Shown: positions 1 to 8,543 of the stretch, piece by piece
Numbering within the stretch: the stretch's first letter is position 1
Layout: every line of letters starts with the position of its first letter
Assembly (NCBI RefSeq): GCF_900119315.1
Contig: NZ_LT827010.1
Location: forward strand, 3,257,001-3,321,000
DNA: 64,000 bases
Direction of reading: 5' to 3'
Source of the DNA: Actinoplanes sp. SE50/110
GTDB lineage: Bacteria; Actinomycetota; Actinomycetes; Mycobacteriales; Micromonosporaceae
The notes under the pieces: model-generated
Database searches by the model: none
The model's input: the letters and a program-made list of their open reading frames with translations, nothing else
Told to the model about the DNA's origin: nothing
Program-made: the position numbers and the translations under genes

Positions 1-2
1 CC

Positions 3-359
3 TCGATCACCGTCGACGATGCGGATCGGACCGGGCCGGACCCGCGCGTGACCGTCCGGGTCTGCGTCAAGGCCGGTGGCGACCAGTACTGGATCGTCAC
101 CCGCAGCGAGGGTAAGTGGTACGCGAAGCGTCCGGTCAGTGGCGCGGTGGGCCGGCAGTCCTACGTCGTGCACCTGCTGCACGGCTCCGGAACCCCCGGC
201 CAGCACCGGCAGTTCTCCGTGGTCGCGGCCCGCTCCCCGGAGGCGCGGCAGGCCCTGGCCGCGAACCGGGATGCGGACATCCAGAACGCCGACTATCCCC
301 GTGATGAGCTGCCCAGCGGCGTGGACAAGATCTCCGCACCGTGCGAGAGCACATCCTGA
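3..359 (+). CDS. C-terminal part of an exported sensor-like protein (partial)
   Basis: The frame is open from the window edge, so the true start lies upstream; a GTG at 48 exists but residues before it are coherent. What is visible is about 118 residues with a Cys (VCV) near the beginning, a core with W-I-V-T-R, GKWYAKR and SYVVHLLHG, and a C-terminal Cys (PCES). Cys spacing, a hydrophobic strand after a VxLL-type run and an R/K-rich end recall the C-terminal domains of the lipoprotein at 379 and of the CHAT protein at 935-3460, but the similarity is weaker than between those two. It lies 19 bases before the lipoprotein ATG and is probably co-transcribed with it. Function unknown; probably an extracytoplasmic domain. 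Confidence 0.7.
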   Translation, partial: SITVDDADRTGPDPRVTVRVCVKAGGDQYWIVTRSEGKWYAKRPVSGAVGRQSYVVHLLHGSGTPGQHRQFSVVAARSPEARQALAANRDADIQNADYPRDELPSGVDKISAPCESTS

Positions 360-378
360 GCCCCCGAAGGAGAGCGCC

Positions 379-918
379 ATGACGCATCGCCGGATCCTCG
401 CCATCGTGACCGGTGCGGCCCTGCTGGTCGCCGTCACCGCCTGCGACGACAAAACCGAGGGGGACGACCGGCAGGCCCGGCCACCGGCCGGCCCGGCCAC
501 CACCGAGCTACCGACCGGCACGGCCAAACTGCTCAGCCCGGCGGACGGGGCGCAGGTCAACCAGTGCGCCATCTTCACCGGACAGGCGAACCTGCCGGGC
601 GACAAGACACTGGTGCTGGGCGTGCGCAACACCGACAACGGGAACGCCGAGCGCTACTTCGAGGCGGTGAAGAACTGGGAGTACCCCGGCGACCTGAAAG
701 CGTGGACGGGCGCCCAGTACTTCGGGTCCAAGGACAGCTCGGTGGGTCAGCACTTCCGGGTGGAGCTGCTCATCGTCGACCTGGGGCTGGCCACCAAGGC
801 GCTGCGGAACGCGAAGACGGAGGGCTGGCACGCGCCGGACAACCCGGCCGGCAGCACGATCGCGGCGCACATCACCCTGGCCCGGGTGGCCGGGCCCGGT
901 CCCGCCGAGTGCTCGTGA
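379..918 (+). CDS. Putative lipoprotein sharing the CHAT-protein exported domain
   Basis: A 179-residue lipoprotein. The N-terminus has an Arg pair, a hydrophobic stretch and a lipobox ending VTAC at Cys 22, so it should be anchored outside the membrane. After a Pro/Thr linker comes a domain of about 120 residues beginning GAQVNQCAIFTG, with LPGDKTLVLGVR, YFEAVKNWEYP and a C-terminal ECS. The same order (QC...TG...LP.D.T...VR...YF...W...C-terminal Cys) occurs at the C-terminus of the convergent CHAT protein, so the two are homologous exported domains. The start is ATG 379 with AAGGAGAG just upstream. Its stop is only 16 bases from the stop of the CHAT gene on the other strand. Ligand or role unknown; a paired sensor or decoy is my inference. 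Confidence 0.8.
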   Translation: MTHRRILAIVTGAALLVAVTACDDKTEGDDRQARPPAGPATTELPTGTAKLLSPADGAQVNQCAIFTGQANLPGDKTLVLGVRNTDNGNAERYFEAVKNWEYPGDLKAWTGAQYFGSKDSSVGQHFRVELLIVDLGLATKALRNAKTEGWHAPDNPAGSTIAAHITLARVAGPGPAECS

Positions 919-934
919 CGCGCGGCCGCGCCGG

Positions 935-3460
935 TCAGCAGAGTTGATCGGCGCGGGTCTGCCGGATCTGGATCTGCGCGGCCCGCTGCAGTCCCGCCAC
1001 CGGGGTCGCGCTGGTCGGGTCGCGCTTGGCCGCGGCCCACACCTTGCGGACCGATTCCAGGTCGGCGGTCAGCACGACCAGGGTGTACAGCTGTCCGCCG
1101 CTGTTGCCGAGCGGCACGAGCGCGCTCCACCGGTCCGCGGCGTGCGGCTGGTCCCAGTCGGCGATCCGGAAATAGGTGAAGAGCTCGCCCGCATACCGGT
1201 CGGCACGCCGGACCGCGACCAGGACGGTCCGGTCCGCGGGCAGCGACGAGGTCCCGGTCAGCGTGACGCACTGGCCGATCGGCGTTCCGGGTTTCGGCGC
1301 GGCGACCGTCGCGGCGCCGGTGAGCGGGCCGGTGACCCAGTCCGGGTCACCGGTGGCGGCCACGGCGGGGGAGGTGGTGCCCGCGGTCGCGGCCGTCGTC
1401 GTCGTGCCGGGCGGCGGCTGCGCTCCGCTGTCGTCGTGCGGCCAGAGCGAGATGGCCGCGACCACCCCGGCCACGACGGCGACGGCCGCGACCGATGCCA
1501 GAAGCGGCCGCATTCGCGAGACGGGAGTTCCCGGCCGCGCCGGCCTCTCGACAGCCGGCGGTGCCGGCTTCGGCACGCCCGGCGACGGCGGGTCCGCCGG
1601 TGGCGAGTCCGGCGGCGCGGACGGACGGCGCGCGGCGACGATGATGCCGGCCGGCTGGATCGGCCGCAGTTCGTACCGCGCGGACCTCAGGCGCGCGGTC
1701 AGCTCCGGCTCCTCGAACCGGGAGACGATCACCACCAGCGTCGCGCCCTGTTTCAGGAGCGCGAGCAGGCCGGACAGGTCCGCGTCCGCGTCGATCGGGT
1801 CGTCACCGGCGTCCAGGATCAGCACGAAACGCTCGGCACGGAGCCGGTTGGACACCCGGCCGAGCCAGGTGTCCCACGGTGCGGCGGAGAATCGCTCGAA
1901 GTCGGCCTCCGGGTACAGCTTGCGCCCGATGTCGTGCACGATGTCCCGGGCCGACCACCGGCGTTTCCGGAACGAGTACGTGAAGGCGCGGCGGGCCAGG
2001 TCGGTGCGCACCCACCACCAGGCGAGCAGCCCGGCGAACGCCGTCTTGCCCACCCCGGCCGCGCCGTGCAGCAGCAGGCTGTTCGGCGCGCCGGCGTCGA
2101 GGAGCAGCCGTTCCACGGTGACCACGTCGACGTCGCGCCCGAGGACGTCGGGCTCCTCACCCGCGTGGGTCAGTGACGCGAACCAGGACTGTGCCTGCTC
2201 GTCGGTCATCTCCTCGAGCTCGAGGTTCACCTCACGCTGCTGGAACAGCACCGGCAGCAGCCAGTCCTGCAACGCGAACGACTGGTGCAGCGCGGTGCGT
2301 GCGTTGTCGTTGTACATCTGCTTGCGGGCCGCCTGGACCGCCTGGTCGGGTCGCATGCCGGCGGCGAGCCCGCGGTAGATCGTCGTCACCGCCTGCTCGG
2401 CCGCCTCGGCGGAGATCGAGTACGCCATGCCGACCGCTGCCGGCACGCCGGCCTGGGCGAGACGCTGCGCCAGCCCGGCCTCGTTGTCGGAGCCCTGCGC
2501 CGACTGGCAGGCGTTGATCACCGCGACCGCGACGCGGTGACGTTCCAGCAGCTGAGCGACCTTGCTGGCGGGAACGGGGTCGGCGACCCCGGTGGTGCCG
2601 GTCTCGAAGAGCAGGAAGGCGCCCCGCCCGGTGAACGGCGCGATCGGCTCGTGCGGGCGGAGCCGGCCGGTGGCCATGCCCTCCCGCAGCTGCTCGTCGC
2701 TGAGCATCCGGCCGTGCATGTCGAGCTGCATGACCTGGTAGCCGCGCTGCCGGTCCAGGACCGCGGGATCGTCGAGATGCCGGACCAGGCCGCGCCAGGT
2801 GCCGGACCGGGCCAGCCCGACGCGCACCGGGATGCCGGCGGTCCAGGAGAACTCCAGCAGCCGGCGGGACATCCGCTGGTAGCTGAGGTCCGCCGCGCCG
2901 TCCGGCCGCGCCGCGACCAGCAGTACGTTGAGGATCGGCCCGGGACTGGGCAACCGGAACGGCGGCTTCATCTCCTGGGCGTACCGCTCGACGGGCATCT
3001 GTACCGAGAGCGGCTCGTCGTCCGGTGACTCCCGCAGGGCTTCCCAGCGCAGGCGATGGAAGGCCTCCGTCCCGGAGATCCGCAGGCGACAGCCGGCGAA
3101 CCGGTTGTCGCGGTGCTCGGCGTACCGGCGGAAGATCTCGCCGTCGTTGACCCGGCTGGACAACGTCTGCTCGAAGAGGTCGACACCGTAGTCGACGAGG
3201 GCCCGTTCGGTGCGTTCCCGGCGCCCGCCGGAGTCGACCGGCATGGTCTGGTAGGACTCGAAGTACCAGTCGAGCGCCTCCTCCAGGGCGGCGCCCCGCC
3301 GGTCGGTCACGGTGATGGAGGAGACGCCGTCGTAGCCGCTGAACCGCACCGTCGCCCGGAACGACCCGTCGCCGAGCACCTGCCGCTCCGCGATCTCGAT
3401 GATCGAGTCGGGCGCGCTACTCGCCGGCCTTGTCGGTGACGGCAATGATCCGATCCTCAC
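935..3460 (-). CDS. CHAT-domain caspase-like protease/P-loop NTPase with TM and exported domain
   Basis: 841 residues from GTG 3460. Residues about 15-170 form an N-terminal region with a beta-rich part; 175-400 are a CHAT peptidase with the catalytic pair His249 (QLDMHG) and Cys318 (INACQSAQG). A P-loop module follows: Walker A GAAGVGKT at 466-473, and a Walker B-like FVLILDAGDD at 545-554. A Pro-rich linker leads to one membrane span (about 651-672) and an exported 110-residue domain bounded by QC and a terminal Cys, homologous to the lipoprotein at 379. CHAT proteases are caspase relatives that often sit in bacterial conflict or self-killing systems; the topology suggests an outside sensor controlling a cytoplasmic protease. 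The start overlaps the upstream small gene by 44 bases; TTG at 3448 is an alternative. Confidence 0.88.
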   Translation of the reverse strand: MRIGSLPSPTRPASSAPDSIIEIAERQVLGDGSFRATVRFSGYDGVSSITVTDRRGAALEEALDWYFESYQTMPVDSGGRRERTERALVDYGVDLFEQTLSSRVNDGEIFRRYAEHRDNRFAGCRLRISGTEAFHRLRWEALRESPDDEPLSVQMPVERYAQEMKPPFRLPSPGPILNVLLVAARPDGAADLSYQRMSRRLLEFSWTAGIPVRVGLARSGTWRGLVRHLDDPAVLDRQRGYQVMQLDMHGRMLSDEQLREGMATGRLRPHEPIAPFTGRGAFLLFETGTTGVADPVPASKVAQLLERHRVAVAVINACQSAQGSDNEAGLAQRLAQAGVPAAVGMAYSISAEAAEQAVTTIYRGLAAGMRPDQAVQAARKQMYNDNARTALHQSFALQDWLLPVLFQQREVNLELEEMTDEQAQSWFASLTHAGEEPDVLGRDVDVVTVERLLLDAGAPNSLLLHGAAGVGKTAFAGLLAWWWVRTDLARRAFTYSFRKRRWSARDIVHDIGRKLYPEADFERFSAAPWDTWLGRVSNRLRAERFVLILDAGDDPIDADADLSGLLALLKQGATLVVIVSRFEEPELTARLRSARYELRPIQPAGIIVAARRPSAPPDSPPADPPSPGVPKPAPPAVERPARPGTPVSRMRPLLASVAAVAVVAGVVAAISLWPHDDSGAQPPPGTTTTAATAGTTSPAVAATGDPDWVTGPLTGAATVAAPKPGTPIGQCVTLTGTSSLPADRTVLVAVRRADRYAGELFTYFRIADWDQPHAADRWSALVPLGNSGGQLYTLVVLTADLESVRKVWAAAKRDPTSATPVAGLQRAAQIQIRQTRADQLC

Positions 3461-3755
3461 CTTCGGCCGGCAGGACGTCCACCTTCGGCCGGTGTGCGCC
3501 GCCCTCGGGCAGCAGCCGGTCCAGGAGCCGGGTGATGAGCAGCACCAGCAGGTCGGCGGCGACGTTGACGGTCAGCGGGATGACCACGGCCTGCAGCGGA
3601 TCGAGGTGGTAGCCGGTGGGGCGCACGTCGGCGGCATAGGGTTTCTCGCCCTCGGCGAGCAGCTCCCGGGCCTCGGCGTCGGCGGACCAGGCCTCGGCCA
3701 CCACGGCGGGATCGATCGGGAATCCGGGCGTGAACACGATGGTCGCTTGCGGCAC
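3417..3755 (-). CDS. Small CHAT-associated protein with one hydrophobic helix
   Basis: 112 residues. The start is fixed at GTG 3755 by a strong AAGGAGG five bases upstream (an ATG at 3809 in frame has no such site). The N-terminal half is acidic (ATIVFTPGFPIDP, AWSADAEARELL); residues about 58-80 are a hydrophobic helix (VVIPLTVNVAADLLVLLI), and the tail is a short strand ending DKAGE. Its 3' end overlaps the CHAT gene by 44 bases, so the two are translationally coupled and probably act together, for example as a membrane-linked activator or inhibitor. I do not recognise a named family. Whether the hydrophobic helix spans the membrane or packs in an alpha/beta fold is uncertain. Confidence 0.75.
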   Translation of the reverse strand: MPQATIVFTPGFPIDPAVVAEAWSADAEARELLAEGEKPYAADVRPTGYHLDPLQAVVIPLTVNVAADLLVLLITRLLDRLLPEGGAHRPKVDVLPAEGEDRIIAVTDKAGE

Positions 3756-3967
3756 GCTGCCTCCTTGGTGGGCCGTTCCGTCCATAGTGCCCACCGTGGG
3801 GTGGCTCACGCATCACCCGTCCCGACGATCGACCGACCCGGGAGTGCCGTCCGCGGTACCCTTCGCCGCTGCCGGGCCGGCCCGGCAGCGGCGCCCGACC
3901 CGCACCGCCGGGTGTGACCTGGGCGGTGGAGCCTCAAGACGGCAAAGGTCCGGCCGAAAGGAACGGG

Positions 3968-6190
3968 GTGCGGCGATCGGTGGTGTGGCGGTGGTGGCTG
4001 GTGGCGGGGGTGTCCGTCACCGGCGGATGCGCGCTGCTGCCCAGCAGCGGGCTGGCCGCCAACCTCGGCTACAACGCGATCGGCCTGCTCGCCGCCCTGG
4101 CCGTGCTGGCCGGCGTCCGGCTGCACCGGCCGGAGCGGGCCCGCGCCTGGTACTGGCTCAGCGCCGGGCAGGCCGCCACCGTCACCGGTGACCTGCTCTG
4201 GGAGTATTTCCAGTACATCGCGCACCAGGACCCGTTCCCGTCCGTCGCCGACGTCTTCTACCTGTCCGCCTATCCGATGCTGGCGGCCGGGCTGTGGCTG
4301 CTGTTCCGCGGCCGGTCCCGCGCCGGTGGGGTGGTCAACGCGCTGATCGCCGGGCTCGGGCTGGGGCTGGTCTACTGGATCCTGGTGGTGCACCCGATCG
4401 CCGCCGACAACGCCGGGTCCGGGCTGGCCGGGGTGATCGCCACCGCGTACCCGGCCGGCGACCTGCTGCTGCTGGTCATGGTGGCCGGGCTGGTCACCAG
4501 CCGGGCCGGTGGCACGGCCGCCGTGCGGCTGCTGGCCGCCGCCGCGTCGCTGCTGCTGGTGACCGACGGTGCGGACGCGGTGGCGACCATGCACGGCTAC
4601 CCGGAAGGCGCGCTCTTCTCCTCCGGGTGGGCGATCGCGTACCTCTTCTGGGGTGCCGCCGCGCTGCACCCGTCGATGGCCGCCGCGCCGCAACCCGCCG
4701 CCGCACGCCCCCCGCGCGCCGGCAGCGTCCAGTACGTGCTGCCCACCGTGTGTGCGCTGCTGCCCCCGGCGATGCTGTTCCTGCCTTGGGTGGGCGGCAA
4801 TCGGCTGGACCGGGTCGTGCTCGGCGGCGGCTCGGCGGCGCTGACCGTGCTGGCCGCGGCGCAGGTCGCCATGCTGATGCGCCGGGTGCGCGGGCAGGCC
4901 GCCGAGCTGCGCCAGCAAGCCCTGCACGACGATCTGACCGGGCTGCCCAACCGGCGCCGGTTCGAGCAGGCGCTGCACCACGCGGCGCGGACCGGGACAC
5001 TCCGGGTGATCTTCCTGGGCCTGACCGGGTTCAAGAGTGTCAACGACGAGTTCGGCCGTCCGGTCGGGGACCGGGTGCTGACCGTCGTGGCCGGCCGGAT
5101 CGCCGCCGCCAGCCCCGCCGGGGCCCTGCTGAGCCGGCTCGGCGGGGACGAGTTCGCGCTGCTCGCGCCGGCGGACGTGCCGGTCGAGGAGATCGCCCGG
5201 CGGATCGTCGCGGCGCTCGCCGCCCCGGTCCCGGCCGGCGGGCACGAGCTGCTGGCCGGTGCGAACCTGGGCCTGGCCGAGGCCGGTGAGCCGGTCGAGG
5301 CGCTGCGCCGGGCGGAGGCCGCGATGCACGCGGCGAAGAGCACCGGGGAGCCGTTCCGGCACTGGTCGCCGGCGCTCGACGAGCGGGCCGGCGAGGCAGC
5401 GCGGCTCGGCGCGGAGCTGCGCGCGGCCCTGCAGGGCGACCAGTTCCGGGTGTTCTACCAGCCGATCGTGCGGGTGCCGGAGGGCCGGGTGACCGCGCTG
5501 GAGGCGCTGGTCCGCTGGGAGCACCCGGTGCAGGGCATGGTCCGGCCGGACCGGTTCATCCCGGTCGCCGAGCAGACCGGCCTGATCGTCGAACTGGGCG
5601 CGTGGGTGCTGCGCACCGCGTGCGAGCGGCTGGTCCGCTGGCGCGCCGAACTCGGGCCGGACGCGCCCGACCGGATCAGCGTGAACGTGTCGGCGCGCCA
5701 GCTGGCCCGACCGGAGTTCCCGGACACCGTCGCCGGGATCCTCGCCCTCACCGGACTGCCGGCCGGCTGCCTGACCGTCGAGGTGACCGAGACCGCGGTG
5801 TTCGGCGGCGGGCAGGCGGTGACCGCGCTGCACCGGCTGCGCGAGATCGGCGTGCGGATCGCGCTGGACGACTTCGGCACCGGGCACTCGTCGCTCGGGC
5901 TGCTGCAGACCGTGCCGGTCGACGTGATCAAGGTGGACAAGTCGTTCGTCGACCGGGTCACCGAGCCCGGCCGGCACTCGGTGATCGCCCGCGCGCTGAT
6001 CCAGGTCAGCGACGGGCTCGGGCTGACCGCGGTCGCCGAGGGCGTGGAGACCGCGGAGCAGGCCGAGGCCCTGCGTGAGCTGGGCTACCACCTGCTGCAG
6101 GGCTACTTCTACGGCCGGCCCGAGGCGGAACCGGACCTGCTCAGCCGGCCGGTGACAGCTGTTCCGCTGTCCGCGACGCCGGCGCCGTGA
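3968..6190 (+). CDS. Membrane GGDEF-EAL protein, probable c-di-GMP phosphodiesterase
   Basis: About 740 residues. The first 300 hold roughly eight to ten hydrophobic spans. A GGDEF domain begins at HDDLTGLPNRRRF (about residue 319) and keeps the signature RLGGDEFALL, but the metal-site strand reads FLGLTGFK where active cyclases have (D)-L/I-D-GFK, so both acidic positions are lost. The EAL domain (from about 510) is intact: EALVRWEHP, SVNVSARQL, VEVTETAVF, LDDFGTGHSS, KVDKSFVD, AEGVET and GYFYGRP. I infer a phosphodiesterase whose GGDEF part is regulatory. GTG 3968 is preferred because AAAGGAA sits five bases upstream; GTG 3914 is an in-frame alternative. The gene is divergent from the CHAT module. 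Confidence 0.92.
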   Translation: MRRSVVWRWWLVAGVSVTGGCALLPSSGLAANLGYNAIGLLAALAVLAGVRLHRPERARAWYWLSAGQAATVTGDLLWEYFQYIAHQDPFPSVADVFYLSAYPMLAAGLWLLFRGRSRAGGVVNALIAGLGLGLVYWILVVHPIAADNAGSGLAGVIATAYPAGDLLLLVMVAGLVTSRAGGTAAVRLLAAAASLLLVTDGADAVATMHGYPEGALFSSGWAIAYLFWGAAALHPSMAAAPQPAAARPPRAGSVQYVLPTVCALLPPAMLFLPWVGGNRLDRVVLGGGSAALTVLAAAQVAMLMRRVRGQAAELRQQALHDDLTGLPNRRRFEQALHHAARTGTLRVIFLGLTGFKSVNDEFGRPVGDRVLTVVAGRIAAASPAGALLSRLGGDEFALLAPADVPVEEIARRIVAALAAPVPAGGHELLAGANLGLAEAGEPVEALRRAEAAMHAAKSTGEPFRHWSPALDERAGEAARLGAELRAALQGDQFRVFYQPIVRVPEGRVTALEALVRWEHPVQGMVRPDRFIPVAEQTGLIVELGAWVLRTACERLVRWRAELGPDAPDRISVNVSARQLARPEFPDTVAGILALTGLPAGCLTVEVTETAVFGGGQAVTALHRLREIGVRIALDDFGTGHSSLGLLQTVPVDVIKVDKSFVDRVTEPGRHSVIARALIQVSDGLGLTAVAEGVETAEQAEALRELGYHLLQGYFYGRPEAEPDLLSRPVTAVPLSATPAP

Positions 6191-6298
6191 CGGTGCTCCA
6201 CCCGGTGACGACCGTCCGGCAGGCCGGACGAGGAAGCCGCCGACCACGGTCCGCGGGACTTCCCGCCCCTCGCCGACCCGCCGGACGCGTGTAGGCGA

Positions 6299-6490
6299 AT
6301 GCACTCCCTGAGGAACGGCCTTCGGGCGTCCGCGGACTCCGCGAATGCGGTGCAGTTCAGTGACAATGGGACCGCCGATCACCACTGGCAGCCGATTCCG
6401 GACGGGAATGTCAAGCTGCGGGTGACGCATTCGCAGCAGGCGCCGGCGATCAACGACATGTCGACCGCGAACGGCGCGCAGTCGCCGCGG
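6299..6490 (+). pseudogene. Remnant of a RICIN-type lectin domain
   Basis: Within the 370-base gap between the GGDEF-EAL gene and the next gene, one frame reads ANAVQFSDNGTADHHWQPI, followed by DGNVKL and NDMSTANGAQ. The pattern V-Q-x-x-D-N-G-T-A-D-H-x-W and N-x-S-T-A-N-G-A is typical of actinobacterial ricin-type beta-trefoil lectin modules attached to secreted glycoside hydrolases. Only about 60 residues survive, there is no signal peptide and no partner domain, and beyond residue 65 the frame becomes Arg/Pro-rich. I read it as a decayed 3' piece of a secreted carbohydrate-binding protein. The rest of the gap (6191-6298, 6491-6548) shows nothing recognisable. Confidence 0.55.
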
Positions 6491-6548
6491 GGCCGGTGGC
6501 CCGACCCGGGGCTCGCCCATCCGCGCTGGCGGATCATCCCCGCGGCGC

Positions 6549-6554
6549 TATGAT
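6549..6554 (+). promoter_or_regulatory. Leaderless -10 box (TATGAT)
   Basis: TATGAT ends six bases before GTG 6561, the spacing expected when transcription starts at the first base of the start codon. No Shine-Dalgarno sequence precedes the GTG, which supports leaderless translation. No convincing -35 was found. Confidence 0.55.
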
Positions 6555-6560
6555 GCGCGC

Positions 6561-6899
6561 GTGGCCGAAGCTGATGTGCAGAGTTCGCTGACACAGATCA
6601 GTAAGGCCGCGGAGCTCTACGGCGTCACCGACCAGGACGTCGACCGCTGGCGGGCCGACATCGAGGACCGTCCGGCCTGGGCGCAGCGGGCCCACGTCTC
6701 GGGAATGCTGGCCCAGCGCCTGGTGATGACCGCGATGGAGCACCGCCAGCAGTGCACGGTGGAGGCCTGCCGCACCTGTGCGGGGCTGCGCGAGATGGTG
6801 GTGATCGCGCTCGCCGGGGTGCGCACCGTGGTCGACGACCGGCTCGCCGAGCTGTACCGTCGCCCGGCCCGCTGGCCGTGGCGGCGCCGCCGCTTGTGA
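6561..6899 (+). CDS. Hypothetical protein, 112 aa
   Basis: Starts at GTG 6561, directly downstream of the TATGAT box, and ends in a run of basic residues (WRRRR). The body is predicted mostly alpha-helical, with a possible coiled segment LTQISKAAELYGVTDQDVDR and three Cys residues in QQCTVEACRTCAG that could bind a metal. No family is recognised. The gene stands alone between the RICIN remnant and the permease operon. Codon usage is normal for the region, so I regard it as real. The soluble composition suggests a cytoplasmic protein, possibly a small regulatory protein. Confidence 0.7.
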   Translation: MAEADVQSSLTQISKAAELYGVTDQDVDRWRADIEDRPAWAQRAHVSGMLAQRLVMTAMEHRQQCTVEACRTCAGLREMVVIALAGVRTVVDDRLAELYRRPARWPWRRRRL

Positions 6900-6923
6900 T
6901 CAGCCGTTTCACCCATTCTCTAA

Positions 6924-6955
6924 GGGAACGTTTCAAGTTGATGAAATCGGTTCCC
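6924..6955. promoter_or_regulatory. Imperfect inverted repeat, operator or terminator
   Basis: GGGAAC...TTTCA / TGAAA...GTTCCC arms flank AGTTGA, with a two-base asymmetry between the arms. It lies 25 bases after the stop of the preceding gene and about 180 bases before the permease start. It could be a weak terminator of the first or an operator for the permease/amidase operon; no T-run follows, so I lean to an operator. Confidence 0.35.
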
Positions 6956-7136
6956 GCGTCCTCGTTGGACTTGCCAGCCAAGGTCATCTAGGTATTTACT
7001 GGCGTCGCTTCGGGGATGCCGGTCCGGATCCCATTGACCAACGCAACGTTCCGCTCAGGGTCGCCCTGCGCGGTCATTCTTCATGCCCGCAGCTCACGGG
7101 GCTGTGAGCCGACAGTGGAAGGGGTGATGCAGCAGC

Positions 7137-8543
7137 ATGTCCATCGACAAGTTCGGATACCAGCAGCAGTTGCGGCGGGAACTGCGTATCCGCGACCTGA
7201 TCGCATACGGTCTGGTCTTCATGGTGGTGATCGCGCCGTTCGGCATCTTCGGCGGCGTGTTCCAGGCCAGTGGCGGCATGATCGCCCTGGCCTATGTGGT
7301 CGGTGCCGCCGCGATGATCCTCACCGCGTCGTCGTACGGCGTGATGGTGGAGAAGTACCCGGTCGCCGGCTCGGTCTACGGCTACGCGGGCCGGGCCATC
7401 GCCCCCGCGGTCGGCTTCCTCACCGGCTGGGCCATCCTGCTCGACTACGTCTGCATCCCGCTGCTGCTGTCGCTGGTCGCCGGCGCCGCCATGAACTCGA
7501 TCGTGACCAGCGTCCCGGTCTGGGCCTGGGTCATCATCTTCGTGCTGGTCAACACGGTCACGAACGTGCTCGGCATCAAGACCACCAAGCTGCTCAACTG
7601 GCTGTTCCTCGCGGCCGAGCTGGTCATCCTGGTGATCTTCCTGATCTTCGGCCTGAAGGCGCTGGCCGACGGCAAGGGCCACGGCTTCAGCTTCGACCCG
7701 TTCTACAACGGCACCAGCTTCACCTGGTCGCTGGTGCTCGGCGGCGTCTCCATCGGCATGCTGTCCTACCTCGGCTTCGACGCCCTGGGCCTGCTCGCCG
7801 AGGACGCCGCGGACGGCGCCCGCACGGTGCGCCGCGCCATGTACCTCTCGCTCGTCGTGGTCGCCGCCCTGTTCGTCGCGCAGACCTGGGTCGCCGCCCT
7901 GCTCGTGCCGGACCCGGCCGGTCTGATCGCCAACGGTGACCCGGCCGGCTCCGCGTTCTACGACGCCGCCGAGGTCGCCGGTGGCCACTGGCTCGGCAAG
8001 CTGACCGCGCTGGCCACCGCCCTGGCCTGGGGTATCGCGAACAACATGGTCGCCCAGGTGGCCACCAGCCGCCTGCTGATGGCGATGTCGCGCGACGGCC
8101 AGCTGCCGCGCTTCCTGTCGCGCGTCTCGCCGACCCGCTCGGTGCCGACCAACGCGATCGTCACCACCGCGATCATCTCGCTCGGCATCGGCCTCTGGAT
8201 GGCCAACCGCGACGACGGCATCACGCTGATGAGCGCCCTGGTCAACTTCGGCGCCCTGATCGCCTTCGTGGTCCTGCACGTCTGCGTGATCTGGGAGTGG
8301 GCGAAGAACGGCCGGCGGGGCAGCGTGCTGCGCAACGTCCTGGTCCCGCTGCTCGGCGCGGCGGTCCTGATCGCGGTGATCTGGAACGGCAACATCCTCG
8401 CCCAGAAGGTCGGCCTGGCCTGGCTCGGCGTCGGCGTGGTCGTGCTGATCGTGCTGCTGGCCACCGGGCGCAAGCCCAGCCTGCCCGAGGTGCCCGGCGA
8501 CGACGAGCCGCTGGTCGCCCCGAAAGCGGTCGAGAATGTCTGA
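7137..8543 (+). CDS. APC-superfamily amino acid/amide permease
   Basis: 468 residues with about twelve membrane spans and a short cytoplasmic N-terminus. The first span region (LIAYGLVFMVVIAPFGIFGGVF) is the Gly-rich substrate-binding helix of APC transporters, and the YPVAGSVYGYAGRAI segment is the typical loop before helix 3. ATG 7137 is preceded by GGAAGGGG at a longish 12-base spacing. The stop overlaps the start of the acetamidase/formamidase gene by eight bases, so the pair is an operon. The context suggests uptake of an amide, or of an amino acid or amine released from it; the actual substrate cannot be told from sequence. Confidence 0.9.
   Translation: MSIDKFGYQQQLRRELRIRDLIAYGLVFMVVIAPFGIFGGVFQASGGMIALAYVVGAAAMILTASSYGVMVEKYPVAGSVYGYAGRAIAPAVGFLTGWAILLDYVCIPLLLSLVAGAAMNSIVTSVPVWAWVIIFVLVNTVTNVLGIKTTKLLNWLFLAAELVILVIFLIFGLKALADGKGHGFSFDPFYNGTSFTWSLVLGGVSIGMLSYLGFDALGLLAEDAADGARTVRRAMYLSLVVVAALFVAQTWVAALLVPDPAGLIANGDPAGSAFYDAAEVAGGHWLGKLTALATALAWGIANNMVAQVATSRLLMAMSRDGQLPRFLSRVSPTRSVPTNAIVTTAIISLGIGLWMANRDDGITLMSALVNFGALIAFVVLHVCVIWEWAKNGRRGSVLRNVLVPLLGAAVLIAVIWNGNILAQKVGLAWLGVGVVVLIVLLATGRKPSLPEVPGDDEPLVAPKAVENV

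Noticed and set aside
3806..6520. Long minus-strand open frame (about 900 codons) opposite the GGDEF-EAL gene
   Set aside because: Arg/Gly/Gln/Pro-rich product without domains; the opposite strand has all EAL motifs. It is an antisense shadow caused by high GC at third positions.
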